Assembly (NCBI RefSeq): GCF_030708075.1
Contig: NZ_CP117982.1
Location: 310,001-374,000 of the forward strand
Direction: 5' to 3'
Length of the DNA: 64,000 bases
Source: Candidatus Epulonipiscium viviparus
Lineage (GTDB): Bacteria > Bacillota > Clostridia > Lachnospirales > Cellulosilyticaceae
In this document: positions 27,441 to 36,927 of the stretch, in pieces
How positions within the stretch are numbered: the first letter of the stretch is position 1
Layout of the letters: each line of letters begins with the position of its first letter
Program-made: the position numbers and the translations under genes
Notes under the pieces: model-generated
The model's input: the letters and a program-made list of their open reading frames with translations, nothing else
Told to the model about the DNA's origin: nothing
Database searches by the model: none

Positions 27441-29249
27441 TTATTTAAAAGTATTGGTAATATTATCATGGTAATTAAATTTAGATGCTATTTCATCTGC
27501 AACTCTTTGCGCAAAAACATCCAGTGCAAATACTCCCTCTTCACCTTTTTGCCTACTTCTAACAGAAACAGTTTTGTTCTCCATTTCGTCTGCTCCCACA
27601 ACTACAATATAAGGAACTCTTTCATTGCGAGCTTCACGAATCTTATACCCAATTTTTTCGGTCCTCTGATCAATCTCTACCAAAATTTTATTTTTACGAA
27701 GCGTTGCTGCAACTTCGGCCGCATAGTCTGCGTATTTGTCAGAAATAGGAAGTATTTTGACTGCAGTAGGGGCAAGCCACGTTGGAAATGCTCCTGCATA
27801 TTTCTCGATTAACATAGCAAGCGTTCGCTCGTAGCATCCAAGAGATGAGCGATGAATAATATAAGGAAGCTTCTTTTCACCATCCGCATCAACGTAGGTC
27901 ATATTAAATCTTTCCGCCAACGCAAAGTCAATTTGAACCGTGATAATTGTATCCTCTTTGCCATGAACATTTTTAAATTGTACATCGAGTTTAGGTCCAT
28001 AAAATGCGGCCTCATTTTCAGCTTCTTTATAATCAATTTTCAGATGATCCAAAATGTTTTTCATAATAGTTTCAGTGGTTTCCCAAGCCTCTGGATTATC
28101 AATATATTTTTCCTTAAACTCAGGGCTCCATTTCGAAAATCTATACGAAATATCCTTATCGATTCCCAGCGTTTTCATGATATATTTGATCAAGTCGACC
28201 ACATTTTTAAATTCTGTTTCCAGCTGATCTGGAGTACATACAATGTGTCCATCAGCAAGAGTAAATTGCCTTACTCTAATTAACCCATGCATCTCTCCTG
28301 AAGATTCGTTCCTAGCAAGTGTGGCTGTCTCCGCATATCTAATAGGCAAATCTCGGTAGCTATGCTGCTCTTGCTTATAAATCATAAATTGAAATGGGCA
28401 AGTCATAGGTCGCAAGGCAATAATTTCGTCATCCTTTTCTTCGTTTCCCATCACAAACATTCCATCCTTATAATGACTCCAATGCCCCGAAATTTTGTAC
28501 AAATCATTTTTAGCCATATTCGGAGTTTTAGTCAGTAAATAGCCATTCTCCTCTTCCAAATCTTCAATCCATCGCTGCAGCGTTTGAATAACCTTTGCCC
28601 CTTTTGGCATAATCAATGGAAGTCCCTGACCCACAGTTTCATCTGTTGCAAACAACTTCAGTTCACGACCCAATTTATTATGATCACGTTTTTTGGCTTC
28701 TTCCACAGCTGCAAGGTATTCAGTTAACATAGCTTTTTTAGGGAAAGCAGTACCATAAATTCTATATAACATCTTATTTTTTTCATTGCCTCGCCAATAC
28801 GCACCTGCGCAAGAGGTCAATTTAAACGCTTCTACTTGCTTGGTATTAGAAAGATGCGGTCCTGCGCACAGGTCTACAAAATCACCTTGCTTATAAAAAG
28901 TAATCTCGGCATCTGCAGGCAATTCATTGATTAACTCAATTTTATATGGCTCATCTTTCATCAGCTCCAATGCCTTGTCTTTAGGCAAAGCAAATTTTAC
29001 AATCGGATGCTTAGCCTTAACGATTTTCTTCATCTCTGCTTCTATTTTGGCAAGCTCTTCATCGCTGAAATGTTTCTCCGCATCAAAATCATAATAAAAC
29101 CCATTATCAATCGCAGGCCCAATAGCCAACGAAATGGTTGGATACAAATTTTTTACTGCATGTGCCAAAACATGTGAAGCTGTATGCCAAAATGTATGTT
29201 TGCTGTCTTCAAATGCTGCAACTGTTCCGTCTTCTAAATAAATATTCAT
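27441..29249 (-). CDS. thrS: Threonyl-tRNA synthetase lacking the N-terminal TGS domain
   Basis: This 602-residue class II synthetase charges tRNA-Thr. The start MNIYLEDG at 29249 has an AAAGGAG site; a longer in-frame extension has none. Only ~16 residues precede the editing domain, so the usual ~60-residue TGS domain is missing. Editing motifs HTASH and CAGPH are intact. Catalytic zinc ligands fall in RPMTCPF (Cys), ADGHIVC (His) and IIHRS (His). The anticodon domain starts near LPTWLAP-type PTWLAPTAVKI. It is followed 18 bp later by the unknown gene. A perfect promoter lies 50 bp upstream, leaving no room for a T-box leader. Confidence 0.96.
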   Translation of the reverse strand: MNIYLEDGTVAAFEDSKHTFWHTASHVLAHAVKNLYPTISLAIGPAIDNGFYYDFDAEKHFSDEELAKIEAEMKKIVKAKHPIVKFALPKDKALELMKDEPYKIELINELPADAEITFYKQGDFVDLCAGPHLSNTKQVEAFKLTSCAGAYWRGNEKNKMLYRIYGTAFPKKAMLTEYLAAVEEAKKRDHNKLGRELKLFATDETVGQGLPLIMPKGAKVIQTLQRWIEDLEEENGYLLTKTPNMAKNDLYKISGHWSHYKDGMFVMGNEEKDDEIIALRPMTCPFQFMIYKQEQHSYRDLPIRYAETATLARNESSGEMHGLIRVRQFTLADGHIVCTPDQLETEFKNVVDLIKYIMKTLGIDKDISYRFSKWSPEFKEKYIDNPEAWETTETIMKNILDHLKIDYKEAENEAAFYGPKLDVQFKNVHGKEDTIITVQIDFALAERFNMTYVDADGEKKLPYIIHRSSLGCYERTLAMLIEKYAGAFPTWLAPTAVKILPISDKYADYAAEVAATLRKNKILVEIDQRTEKIGYKIREARNERVPYIVVVGADEMENKTVSVRSRQKGEEGVFALDVFAQRVADEIASKFNYHDNITNTFK

Positions 29250-29301
29250 AATATCTCCTTTTACAAAAGCTCTTCTATATAATAGAGCAAAATATAAACC
29301 T

Positions 29302-29330
29302 ATTATAAGTTTGGCAAAATTTAATGTCAA
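29302..29330 (-). promoter_or_regulatory. Consensus promoter of thrS
   Basis: On the minus strand TTGACA and TATAAT, both perfect, are separated by 17 bp. The leader is too short for a T-box riboswitch. Confidence 0.85.
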
Positions 29331-29346
29331 GCCTCCAAAAACGATC

Positions 29347-29375
29347 AAAAAAAATCCTCTTTGTTAGAGAGGATT
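29347..29375 (-). terminator. Terminator of the M23 peptidase gene
   Basis: The stem AATCCTCT/AGAGGATT with a 7-base loop is followed on the minus strand by a run of eight T. It is 9 bp past the peptidase stop. Confidence 0.88.
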
Positions 29376-29383
29376 AAAAAATA

Positions 29384-31018
29384 TTAATAAGTTATATAGT
29401 TAGCCGGATTTTGGCGTACACCATTTTTACGAATCTCGAAGTGAATGTGATTTCCAGTAGAATCTCCAGTAGAGCCAACTTCTGCAATGTGTTGTCCCTT
29501 ACTTACTTTATCCCCTACTTTTACGTAATTTCGAGAGTTGTGTGCATAATAGGTTTCATATCCATTACCATGATCAATTATTACCAGGTTGCCATACCCG
29601 CCATAGTTGTATGTTGAGTATGTAACAGTTCCGCTAGCTGCTGCATATATGTTAGTTCCAGCAACGGCTGCAAAGTCGATTCCGCCATGGAAAGTCCCCC
29701 ATCTAGGTCCATATGCCGAAGACATCCAACCTTCACCATTCAATGGATGCATAAACATGCTCTTGCTAGATGATACGACATTTGAATCTGTTCCCGCGGT
29801 AGCTGTTTTGGTTCCATATTCAATCACAGTCTTTACTTCATTATATAGAATCTTTTCGTCAATAATACTTCTGCCAACTTCTTTTCCATTCACTTTAATG
29901 ATTTCAACATAAATTTCTTTGACCCCATCTTTTCCTTGCTTAATAATTTTTTCTTCACCTTTTAGCATATTCGAGTTTGCTTTATACTCAATCTCAGCCG
30001 GAATTTTTTCAATAAAAGTGGCCTTTTCGATCAGCTGAGTTTCCAACTTTGGAGCCGATTTAGACACTGTAATTGTTTCGCCAACCTTTATTTGATTCGC
30101 ATTTTTAATTTGAGGATTTAATGCTAATAGATTATTTGTTGTAGTATCATATTGCCTCGCGATATTGGATAATGTATCCCCACTTTTAAGAGTATAATTG
30201 ATCGCATCAAAATTATCAGCTAATAGCGCATCTACAACAGTTTCCGGGTTAATTGATTCCTTTTTGGCATATAAAATTCGACCGCCAATTTCTTGAGTAA
30301 TCTCTAAACTTTCGGCCACTATTGCTGCAGGTTTATCTGAATAAATGTCAACTTCTTCGGACAAAGTCTTAATCTTTTCGTCTGTTAAGGTAATAGGTTT
30401 TTCGGTATTTTTGATAGTGTTATTGGTAATCGAAAATTGGTCTGTTACAGCTTCTTTAGTAGAGATTCCGGCACCGATAGTAATAGGCACTACTCCGGCA
30501 ATAGCAGGGGTCATTGCAGCTTTTGGTGAAATTGCGACACTTGTATCGTTTGATAATGTATGCATATATCCGCTAGCCACTTCTGATAGTAACTCCAAAG
30601 CTTCTTGCTCATCATTTACAATTCCCACAACTTTGCCATCTATTGTCAATTCATATGCTTCCACCAAATAATCAACTTTTGAACTCAAAATATCAATCAA
30701 TTTATCCTGAGTTAATAAGTTTTGATTACTATCTGCTACTTTTTTGGTATCAAACTTATTTTGAATCTGAATACTTCTACCTTCTTTTTCTTCAAGGTTA
30801 TTTTCCATTTCTAAAAATGCTTCATATGCATCTGATTCATTCTTCACTATTCCAACTAACTCGTTATCAAAAAATACTTGGTAAGAACTTTCTGCTGCAT
30901 AAACTTGAACGCCATGACCTCCCATAAAAGCAGCTTCAAACAAAAGTACCATTAGCATCATTTTACTGATTTTGTTTGTATTCATGTTCTTATCATTGTT
31001 CGTTCTTAATAACTTCAT
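29384..31018 (-). CDS. Secreted LysM-G5-M23 peptidoglycan hydrolase
   Basis: This protein of about 544 residues acts in the cell wall. A signal or anchor segment lies at ~20-40 (MMLMVLLFEAAFMGG). Two related segments with DNELVGIVKNESDAYEAF- and DGKVVGIVNDEQEALELL-type sequence come next. A LysM domain (YTLKSGDTLSNIARQYDTT), a G5 domain (KATFIEKIPAEIEY to KTVIEYGTK) and a C-terminal M23 domain follow. The zinc ligands are in FHGGIDFAA and NHIHFEIR, so the enzyme looks active. The ATG at 31018 is preceded by GGAGG; a GTG at 31039 is the alternative. It is a lysostaphin-like endopeptidase, probably for growth or division. Confidence 0.92.
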   Translation of the reverse strand: MKLLRTNNDKNMNTNKISKMMLMVLLFEAAFMGGHGVQVYAAESSYQVFFDNELVGIVKNESDAYEAFLEMENNLEEKEGRSIQIQNKFDTKKVADSNQNLLTQDKLIDILSSKVDYLVEAYELTIDGKVVGIVNDEQEALELLSEVASGYMHTLSNDTSVAISPKAAMTPAIAGVVPITIGAGISTKEAVTDQFSITNNTIKNTEKPITLTDEKIKTLSEEVDIYSDKPAAIVAESLEITQEIGGRILYAKKESINPETVVDALLADNFDAINYTLKSGDTLSNIARQYDTTTNNLLALNPQIKNANQIKVGETITVSKSAPKLETQLIEKATFIEKIPAEIEYKANSNMLKGEEKIIKQGKDGVKEIYVEIIKVNGKEVGRSIIDEKILYNEVKTVIEYGTKTATAGTDSNVVSSSKSMFMHPLNGEGWMSSAYGPRWGTFHGGIDFAAVAGTNIYAAASGTVTYSTYNYGGYGNLVIIDHGNGYETYYAHNSRNYVKVGDKVSKGQHIAEVGSTGDSTGNHIHFEIRKNGVRQNPANYITY

Positions 31019-31092
31019 AACCTTTAACCTCCAAACCACTCCTTAGGAGCTCTCACATATTATCGACAAATCCTGCCACGATTTTAAATAGT

Positions 31093-31113
31093 AGAACATT
31101 ATTATTATGTTCT
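31093..31113. promoter_or_regulatory. Inverted repeat upstream of the M23 peptidase gene
   Basis: AGAACAT and ATGTTCT, perfect 7-bp arms, are spaced by 7 bp about 75 bp before the peptidase start. It may be an operator; the protein is unknown. The spacing does not fit a LexA box. Confidence 0.35.
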
Positions 31114-31233
31114 TAGGAATATTTTTGTACCAAATTTCATTATTCTATAATTATAATTAATATTTATGTAACATTTAAATTTTTATTCCACTTCTCAACC
31201 AAAAAAATAAATAAATTGTATTTCCGGTATAAT

Positions 31234-31264
31234 TAAAAAAATCCTCCAAGCGAATCAGAGGATT
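31234..31264 (-). terminator. Terminator of the asr/flavoprotein operon
   Basis: AATCCTC pairs with GAGGATT around an 11-base loop, followed on the minus strand by six or seven T. It is 13 bp past the flavoprotein stop. Confidence 0.8.
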
Positions 31265-31277
31265 AAAAATCAATTAT

Positions 31278-33236
31278 CTAAATTTTATATGCTACTTCAA
31301 ATGCAGTTCGTATTGCAGACTCTATCCTTCCCGGTTTTAATGCATCCCCCACTACTGCAACATTAGCACATGCTGCATATGCGATAGCGCTGACATCGAT
31401 CGATTTTACGCCAGTTGATACCACTACATAGTCCGCAGCTATTTCACTCACTGCTTGCGTATTCATATCTTCTACCACAACCGCTCCATCTCTTACCTCC
31501 ATCAATTTTGTAGAGGCCATATATTTTACATCATATTTTGATAATCTATCCATAGCATCGAGGTAATGCTGTACATAAATATTTTTCCCAACTTTGTCTA
31601 GCATCTCGATTATTGTTACTTCATTTCCATTTTCACAAAGTAATTCTGCAACTTCAAGCCCTGTTGCCCCCGAACCTATTACGCTTACCTTAAAGTTTGA
31701 AATTGCTTTACCGAGGGTCAATGTTTCTTCTACAGTTTTAACGTGTGTTAAATCAATTCCTGGAACAGCGGGCTTTGTAGATACCGCACCAGTTGCGACC
31801 AAAACTGCGTACGGATTTAGTGATTTCAGAAGTTCTGCAGTTACAGGAGTATTTAATCTGATTTCGACTTTCAGTTCTTCTAATTGAGTAATTTCATATT
31901 CCACAATCCAATTGATTTTCTCTTTGCGGGGCGGCTTATTTGCAATATTGATTTGTCCACCAACACGGCCGGTTTTCTCCAAAATTATCGTCTTGAATCC
32001 ACGTATAGCCAGCACTCGTGCAGCTTCCAATCCAGCAAGCCCCGCTCCTATCACTACAACTACACGCCCGTTTCCATCTTTATTATTAGCAAACGTATAT
32101 TCTGTTTCTCTTCCTGCGACAGGGTTAATCGCACATTTTACAGGTCCACTCCCAGCTGTTATGGCATCGCTAACCAATGTCTCAAAACAGTACGTACAGG
32201 AAATACATCGATTTATATTGTTTTCTCTGCCTGCTGCAGCTTTTTTGGCCCATCCGGGATCTGCAACAACGGCACGTCCCAATCCCACAAAATCTACCAA
32301 ATCGTCTTCTAGCATTTTCTCTGCAAACCAAGGCTCTTTTACCATGTTTACTGCCATTAATGGTAGATCCACGTTATCTCTAATTCTACGGATTAGCTCT
32401 GTTCTACAACCCTGATCATATGTCATCGGCTCTGATAATGCATTAAACGATTCGTAAATTCCTTGCGACACATTTATATATGCTACTCCCATTTTTTCAA
32501 GACGCTTGCACACATCTATTCCGTCATCTATTGTAAAATAGCTTACAACGCCATTGGGTGCCAACAATTCATCAACTGTTAAACGCACTCCAATCGGAAA
32601 TTCTTCGCCGCAAACTTTTCTGATAGCCTCAATAATTTCTTTTACAAAAGTAAATCGATCCGCTCCAAATCTATCTGATCTTTGATTTGTATACGGGCTG
32701 AGAAACTGCGAAATTAAATAGCCATGTGCTCCATGCAATTCCACTCCATCGCAACCACCATCCTTAGAACGTCGTGCTGCTGCCGCAAATTTAGCTATCA
32801 CTTCCTCAACCTCGGCAGTAGTCATTTCGTGAGTTTCTTGGTTACATACACCGCAGGGCTTAGACGACGATGACCACAACGGCTCATTGCCATTCAAAAA
32901 TGAAAACGACTCCCTCCCCGGATGATGTAGTTGCGTGAACACTACAATTTCCTTGCTGTGCAATATATCCGTCAGATGCTTTAGTGGCGCAATATGCTCG
33001 TCCCTTGCTGTACTCATCTGTCGCTTCAATGCGACACCATGCGCATCATCCACTCGCGTATTTTCTAATATAATCATTGCAACTCCGCCATCTGCTCTTT
33101 GCAGGATATATTCTAGATACGCAGGTCCTATTGTCTGATCTTCTTCTGCAACACCCATCGCTAGTGGCATCATAATTACGCGGTTCTTTAAAGTTAAGTT
33201 GCCTATTTTTCCGGCTTGAAATAATTTTGGGTACAT
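31278..33236 (-). CDS. Old-yellow-enzyme family NADH:flavin oxidoreductase (FadH/enoate-reductase type)
   Basis: This 652-residue flavoprotein has an N-terminal FMN TIM barrel (KIGNLTLKNRVIMMPLA, QLHHPGRES, DGVELHGAHGYLISQFLSPYTNQR) and an iron-sulfur site (CISCTYCFE and a later KCAINP). A C-terminal FAD/NAD part has VVVIGAGLAGLEAARVLA and VIGSGATGLEVAE. This is the layout of 2,4-dienoyl-CoA reductase, enoate reductase and trimethylamine dehydrogenase, which pass hydride from NAD(P)H to an activated double bond. The substrate is unknown. ATG at 33236 follows TTGGAGG. It is the last gene of the asr operon (38-bp gap), so it may share its redox role. Confidence 0.9.
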   Translation of the reverse strand: MYPKLFQAGKIGNLTLKNRVIMMPLAMGVAEEDQTIGPAYLEYILQRADGGVAMIILENTRVDDAHGVALKRQMSTARDEHIAPLKHLTDILHSKEIVVFTQLHHPGRESFSFLNGNEPLWSSSSKPCGVCNQETHEMTTAEVEEVIAKFAAAARRSKDGGCDGVELHGAHGYLISQFLSPYTNQRSDRFGADRFTFVKEIIEAIRKVCGEEFPIGVRLTVDELLAPNGVVSYFTIDDGIDVCKRLEKMGVAYINVSQGIYESFNALSEPMTYDQGCRTELIRRIRDNVDLPLMAVNMVKEPWFAEKMLEDDLVDFVGLGRAVVADPGWAKKAAAGRENNINRCISCTYCFETLVSDAITAGSGPVKCAINPVAGRETEYTFANNKDGNGRVVVVIGAGLAGLEAARVLAIRGFKTIILEKTGRVGGQINIANKPPRKEKINWIVEYEITQLEELKVEIRLNTPVTAELLKSLNPYAVLVATGAVSTKPAVPGIDLTHVKTVEETLTLGKAISNFKVSVIGSGATGLEVAELLCENGNEVTIIEMLDKVGKNIYVQHYLDAMDRLSKYDVKYMASTKLMEVRDGAVVVEDMNTQAVSEIAADYVVVSTGVKSIDVSAIAYAACANVAVVGDALKPGRIESAIRTAFEVAYKI

Positions 33237-33274
33237 ATTTTCCTCCAATTAATTTATTACTGTAATAGCATTAT

Positions 33275-34237
33275 CTAAAAATGCAATCCACTCCAATAGA
33301 TCGGGCTATATATTTGCGATTCTTCCGGCAATGTTACACCTTTTAGTGCCCACTCTTTATACACTTCAAATCCAGTTCGATCAACGATATATCCAATGTG
33401 CTCTTTGCCTCCTGCAGCATTGAGATCGATATATTTGCCAACATAATCATACGTATTTAAAATAATTTTTAGGATGCTGTCTTCATCGGCCCATTTGATA
33501 AAATCTTCACCAAGACGCGGATTTTTTTTGCCTGTTCTGCCTAGGAGACTTAGTTTATAATACTTTTTTTCACTTCTAGTCCAGGCCATCGTTGGGCAAT
33601 TCACGATGCATTCTCCGCAGCCGATACACTTTTCGTGGTTGCGAACAGGTCTATAATTTATGCCTTCTAAGGCCTTAACAGATTTTTTGGCACACATTCG
33701 AACACAAGCACCGCAACTGACACATCTGTTTTTGTCAAATTGTGGAAGAGTCATTCCGATAATGCCAAAATCATTCATCCTAGCCTTGGCGCAGTCATTG
33801 GGGCAGCCCGTTAAACCAATTTTAAAATGCAAGTCGTTCGGAAATACGGCCTTCTCAATCTTTTTAGCAAATTTAGTTGTGTTATAACAAGCATACGGAC
33901 AAACTTTATTGCCTATACAAGCAGAAATATTTCTTGTGCCAGATGCTGGATACCCCTGGTCAAATGCTTCTTGATTAATTTCCATTCCATCGATCAATTC
34001 CTGAATCACTTTATTTACTCGCTCCATTTGTTCGAAGGGGATGCCCATAATCTCAAATCCCTGGCGACTGGTGATATGGATGGTCCCATCGCCATAAGTC
34101 TGTGCAATCGTTTTTATTGCTTCCAAATATTTTGCGTTTAAATATCCACCTGGAACACGAATACGAGCAGCGGTGATGCCTCTAACTTTTGTTACACGGA
34201 ATGCATTCTTTTTTAGTTTCTTAGTATTAATATCCAT
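33275..34237 (-). CDS. asrC: Anaerobic sulfite reductase subunit C (siroheme subunit)
   Basis: This 320-residue catalytic subunit reduces sulfite to sulfide with six electrons. The siroheme-[4Fe-4S] cysteines lie in CIGNKVCPYACYN and LTGCPNDCAKARMND. Two ferredoxin-type clusters follow (CVSCGACVRMC and CIGCGECIVNC), as in Salmonella AsrC. Typical substrate-side arginines are in VTKVRGITAARIRVPGG and TSRQGFEI. It is 9 bp after asrB in a tight operon. In an anaerobe it supplies sulfide or disposes of electrons, depending on the sulfite source. Confidence 0.95.
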   Translation of the reverse strand: MDINTKKLKKNAFRVTKVRGITAARIRVPGGYLNAKYLEAIKTIAQTYGDGTIHITSRQGFEIMGIPFEQMERVNKVIQELIDGMEINQEAFDQGYPASGTRNISACIGNKVCPYACYNTTKFAKKIEKAVFPNDLHFKIGLTGCPNDCAKARMNDFGIIGMTLPQFDKNRCVSCGACVRMCAKKSVKALEGINYRPVRNHEKCIGCGECIVNCPTMAWTRSEKKYYKLSLLGRTGKKNPRLGEDFIKWADEDSILKIILNTYDYVGKYIDLNAAGGKEHIGYIVDRTGFEVYKEWALKGVTLPEESQIYSPIYWSGLHF

Positions 34238-34246
34238 AGAATCTCC

Positions 34247-35035
34247 TTAATCTACCAAATTTTTTGCATCGACATAGTTATATACAGGTCCTGATAAGCA
34301 AATATACTCTTCGTTAATTCTGCAGTGGCCACATTTCCCCAATCCGCAACACATTCTTCTCTCATAAGAAACCCAAATTTGTTCTGGTGCAATTCCTAAA
34401 TCCAAAACACCTTTTACAGAAAATTTCATCATTATAGGAGGTCCCACAACAATGACTGCCGCATTAGCCTTGTTATCAAACTTTAAATCTGGAATATATT
34501 GCGTTACAAAGCCTGTTTTATATTTGCCTTCTGGTGAAGTATCTAGGGTTAAAATTACGTTGATATTTTTGTTCCAGCGTTCCAAATCCTTTTTGAATAA
34601 AATATCGTCGGGGCTTCTAAATCCAACAATCAGCGTAATCTTTTTGGCCTGATCTGAGTGCGCCGCGAAATAATCTATTACTCCCTTTACCGGAGACAGT
34701 CCTGTTCCACCTGCAATAACCACCAACTCTTTATCTTGAAAATTCTCGATATAAAATCCGTTGCCATAAGGTCCTCGCAATTTTAGCGAATCTCCTGTGT
34801 AATGCTCAAATATTTCGTTTGTCACTTTTCCTACTTTGCGGATGGTTAGATCTACATATCCGGCGCCAATGCCACTAACAGAAATCGGTGCTTCACCAAA
34901 TTTGGGCAAGCTCACTTCAAAAAATTGCCCCGGGGTTACTTCATCGCCATCGTAAGACATTCTAAACGTATACTCAATTTCAGTATGCTTTATTACTTCT
35001 AAAATTTGGGATTCAAAAGGTATATAATTATTCAT
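34247..35035 (-). CDS. asrB: Anaerobic sulfite reductase subunit B (FAD/NAD subunit)
   Basis: This 262-residue ferredoxin-NADP reductase-like subunit passes electrons from NADH to the iron-sulfur subunits. It has the FAD domain (LRGPYGNGFYI), the NAD-binding part (LVVIAGGTGLSPVKGVI) and a C-terminal [2Fe-2S] cysteine cluster CCGLGKCGHCRI, matching dihydroorotate dehydrogenase electron-transfer and AsrB proteins. It overlaps asrA by 8 bp and precedes asrC by 9 bp, so all three are made in stoichiometric amounts. Confidence 0.95.
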   Translation of the reverse strand: MNNYIPFESQILEVIKHTEIEYTFRMSYDGDEVTPGQFFEVSLPKFGEAPISVSGIGAGYVDLTIRKVGKVTNEIFEHYTGDSLKLRGPYGNGFYIENFQDKELVVIAGGTGLSPVKGVIDYFAAHSDQAKKITLIVGFRSPDDILFKKDLERWNKNINVILTLDTSPEGKYKTGFVTQYIPDLKFDNKANAAVIVVGPPIMMKFSVKGVLDLGIAPEQIWVSYERRMCCGLGKCGHCRINEEYICLSGPVYNYVDAKNLVD

Positions 35036-36038
35036 TGCCAGCCACCTCTTTCAGAGCAGATTCTAGCTTATTGATAGCATTCGAAAACGAAATATATTCG
35101 GGACAAATATCGTCGCATCTGCCACAACCTACACACATGTTTTCGCCATGTTTCTTCTTATAATTCAAAACTTTGTGTAAAACTCTATATCTCATGCGCT
35201 GCCCTCTCTTAACTCTAAACTGATGCCCGCCAGCCATATCGGTAAAGCCGTCCACCATACATGATGCCCAAACTCTGCGACGTTCACCAACTTTGCCGTT
35301 ATCGCTGTAGAAAATATCTTGCGTCGTGAAACAAGTACAGGTAGGGCATACAAAATTGCATCTGCCACAAGCAATGCAGCGGGTGTCATATTCGTCCCAC
35401 ATTTTGCTATTAGCCACTCGGTTATCAAGGTCTTTGGGAATCGCAACTGTCACTTCATTAGATGATACAAATTTAGGCTCTACATCTGCAGGAATTCCAC
35501 CCTTAAATGAATTTGCAAAAGAGTAGTCCTTACAATCGATCGCATAGTCCGCGCCTTGCTTATCGATTGATAATGCATAATCATCGCTTTTTGAAGTACC
35601 CATACTTACGCAAAAACAATTCTCAAACGAGCTTTCACAACCCATCACCACAAACTTTACAGCTTCTCGCAGCTTTGTATAGTAATGATCAGGAAACCCG
35701 TTATTTAAATATATGCCATCTAATCTTTTTACCGCATGCAGATCGCAGTTACGTACAAAAATTAGAGCCTTCTTTTGCGGCATCGCTGCCTCGGTTGCTT
35801 CTTCTTCTGTAAAATAAAATAACGTTTGAGATATCGGAAGTATTGCTTCTTTAAAGGAATATTGAGATTTTGCGTCAAAAACCACTTCTTCTATAGAATG
35901 TATCTGCCCATACCTAATACAGTCTGTATCCGAAAAAGTTCCTCCACCAACAAATCGCTTGGGTGCAAAAAATAAATATTCATCTTTTAAATTTTGTAAA
36001 AACTTGTTCATATGCGTTGTATCCAAAACAAATCCCAT
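35028..36038 (-). CDS. asrA: Anaerobic sulfite reductase subunit A (iron-sulfur subunit)
   Basis: This 336-residue subunit carries two [4Fe-4S] clusters, CIACGRCNFVCPTC and CVGCGRCDDICPEY, the second near the C-terminus, with the AsrA-type sequence ALIFVRNCDLHAVKRLDG between. It relays electrons between AsrB and AsrC. It is the first gene of the operon, with GGGAGG a few bases before the ATG. The complete asrABC set indicates a working complex of the Salmonella/Clostridium type. Confidence 0.95.
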   Translation of the reverse strand: MGFVLDTTHMNKFLQNLKDEYLFFAPKRFVGGGTFSDTDCIRYGQIHSIEEVVFDAKSQYSFKEAILPISQTLFYFTEEEATEAAMPQKKALIFVRNCDLHAVKRLDGIYLNNGFPDHYYTKLREAVKFVVMGCESSFENCFCVSMGTSKSDDYALSIDKQGADYAIDCKDYSFANSFKGGIPADVEPKFVSSNEVTVAIPKDLDNRVANSKMWDEYDTRCIACGRCNFVCPTCTCFTTQDIFYSDNGKVGERRRVWASCMVDGFTDMAGGHQFRVKRGQRMRYRVLHKVLNYKKKHGENMCVGCGRCDDICPEYISFSNAINKLESALKEVAGNE

Positions 36039-36078
36039 TTAAAATATACCTCCCATTAGTAGTTTTGATGAATAAAAC

Positions 36079-36107
36079 ATGTTACTATAAATTTCGACAA
36101 AATACAA
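36079..36107 (-). promoter_or_regulatory. Possible promoter of the asr operon
   Basis: On the minus strand TTGTAT and TAACAT are 17 bp apart. Both boxes are imperfect, but this is the best pair upstream of asrA. Confidence 0.4.
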
Positions 36108-36134
36108 CGCTACCAATTATATTTTTTATGGGCC

Positions 36135-36163
36135 TTGCAGCTGCCTCGCAAAAATGTTATTTT
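36135..36163 (+). promoter_or_regulatory. Possible promoter of the second deoC
   Basis: TTGCAG and TATTTT are 17 bp apart, 33 bp before the deoC start. It diverges from the asr promoter. Confidence 0.45.
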
Positions 36164-36195
36164 ATTATAAAACAGCAGCAAAAGGAGCAACTATT

Positions 36196-36870
36196 ATGGC
36201 AGAAGATACAATAGCAGCAATGATAGATCATACTTTATTAAAACAAAATGCACGAGCAGATCAAATTATACAATTATGCGATCAAGCAAAAGAAAACGGT
36301 TTCTGTTCTGTATGTATAAATCCAAGTTATGTCTCGCTTTGTGCAGATCAATTGAAACACTCTTCTGTAAAAGTTTGTACGGTGATTGGTTTTCCATTGG
36401 GAGCCACGACGACTGCAACAAAAGTTTTTGAAGCCAACGAAGCGATTGAAAATGGTGCAGATGAAGTTGATATGGTTATAAACGTTGGTAAGCTAAAATC
36501 TGGTGATTGGAATTTCGTTCGAGAGGACATTAGACGTGTAGTTGTCGGAGTTGCAGGAAGAGCTATAGTAAAAGTAATTATCGAAACTTGCCTACTAACA
36601 GACGAGGAGAAAATTAAAGTTTGTGAAATTTGCAAAGAAGTTGGAGCTGATTTTGTAAAGACATCCACAGGATTTTCTACAGATGGTGCCACCGAATCGG
36701 ATATCAAATTGATGCGTCAAACTGTTGGGCCTTCAATGGGCGTAAAAGCCTCAGGAAATGTTCGATCAATAGAATCGGCAAAAGCCATGATCTCTGCCGG
36801 TGCAACAAGACTTGGCACTAGCTCGGGGCTTGCAATCGTCAACGGATCGACCGCCAGCAATTCTTACTAA
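36196..36870 (+). CDS. deoC: Deoxyribose-phosphate aldolase (second copy)
   Basis: This 224-residue class I DERA has the Schiff-base lysine in [15 protein letters not shown], the second lysine in [11 protein letters not shown] and the Asp in [11 protein letters not shown]. The ATG at 36196 follows AAAAGGAG; an in-frame upstream ATG at 36154 lies inside the promoter. Its sequence is closer to the family consensus than that of the copy at 6388. As a single-gene unit it is the likely housekeeping enzyme for deoxynucleoside breakdown. Confidence 0.95.
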   Translation: MAEDTIAAMIDHTLLKQNARADQIIQLCDQAKENGFCSVCINPSYVSLCADQLKHSSVKVCTVIGFPLGATTTATKVFEANEAIENGADEVDMVINVGKLKSGDWNFVREDIRRVVVGVAGRAIVKVIIETCLLTDEEKIKVCEICKEVGADFVKTSTGFSTDGATESDIKLMRQTVGPSMGVKASGNVRSIESAKAMISAGATRLGTSSGLAIVNGSTASNSY

Positions 36871-36898
36871 ACTGCTACTGTTTTTAAAATAGTCAAGA

Positions 36899-36917
36899 AG
36901 GGGGTTTTGTGCCCCCT
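36899..36917. terminator. Bidirectional hairpin between deoC and the DUF4349 gene
   Basis: AGGGGG and CCCCCT enclose a 7-base loop between two converging genes. It is GC-rich but the T-tracts are weak. Confidence 0.6.
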
Positions 36918-36927
36918 CATTTCTAGA

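Noticed and set aside
29250-29383. T-box riboswitch before thrS
   Set aside because: The promoter is only about 50 bp from the start, and no specifier stem or T-box sequence is seen.
31093-31113. LexA (SOS) box upstream of the M23 peptidase gene
   Set aside because: AGAACAT and ATGTTCT have a 7-bp gap, while the Gram-positive SOS box has a much shorter one.
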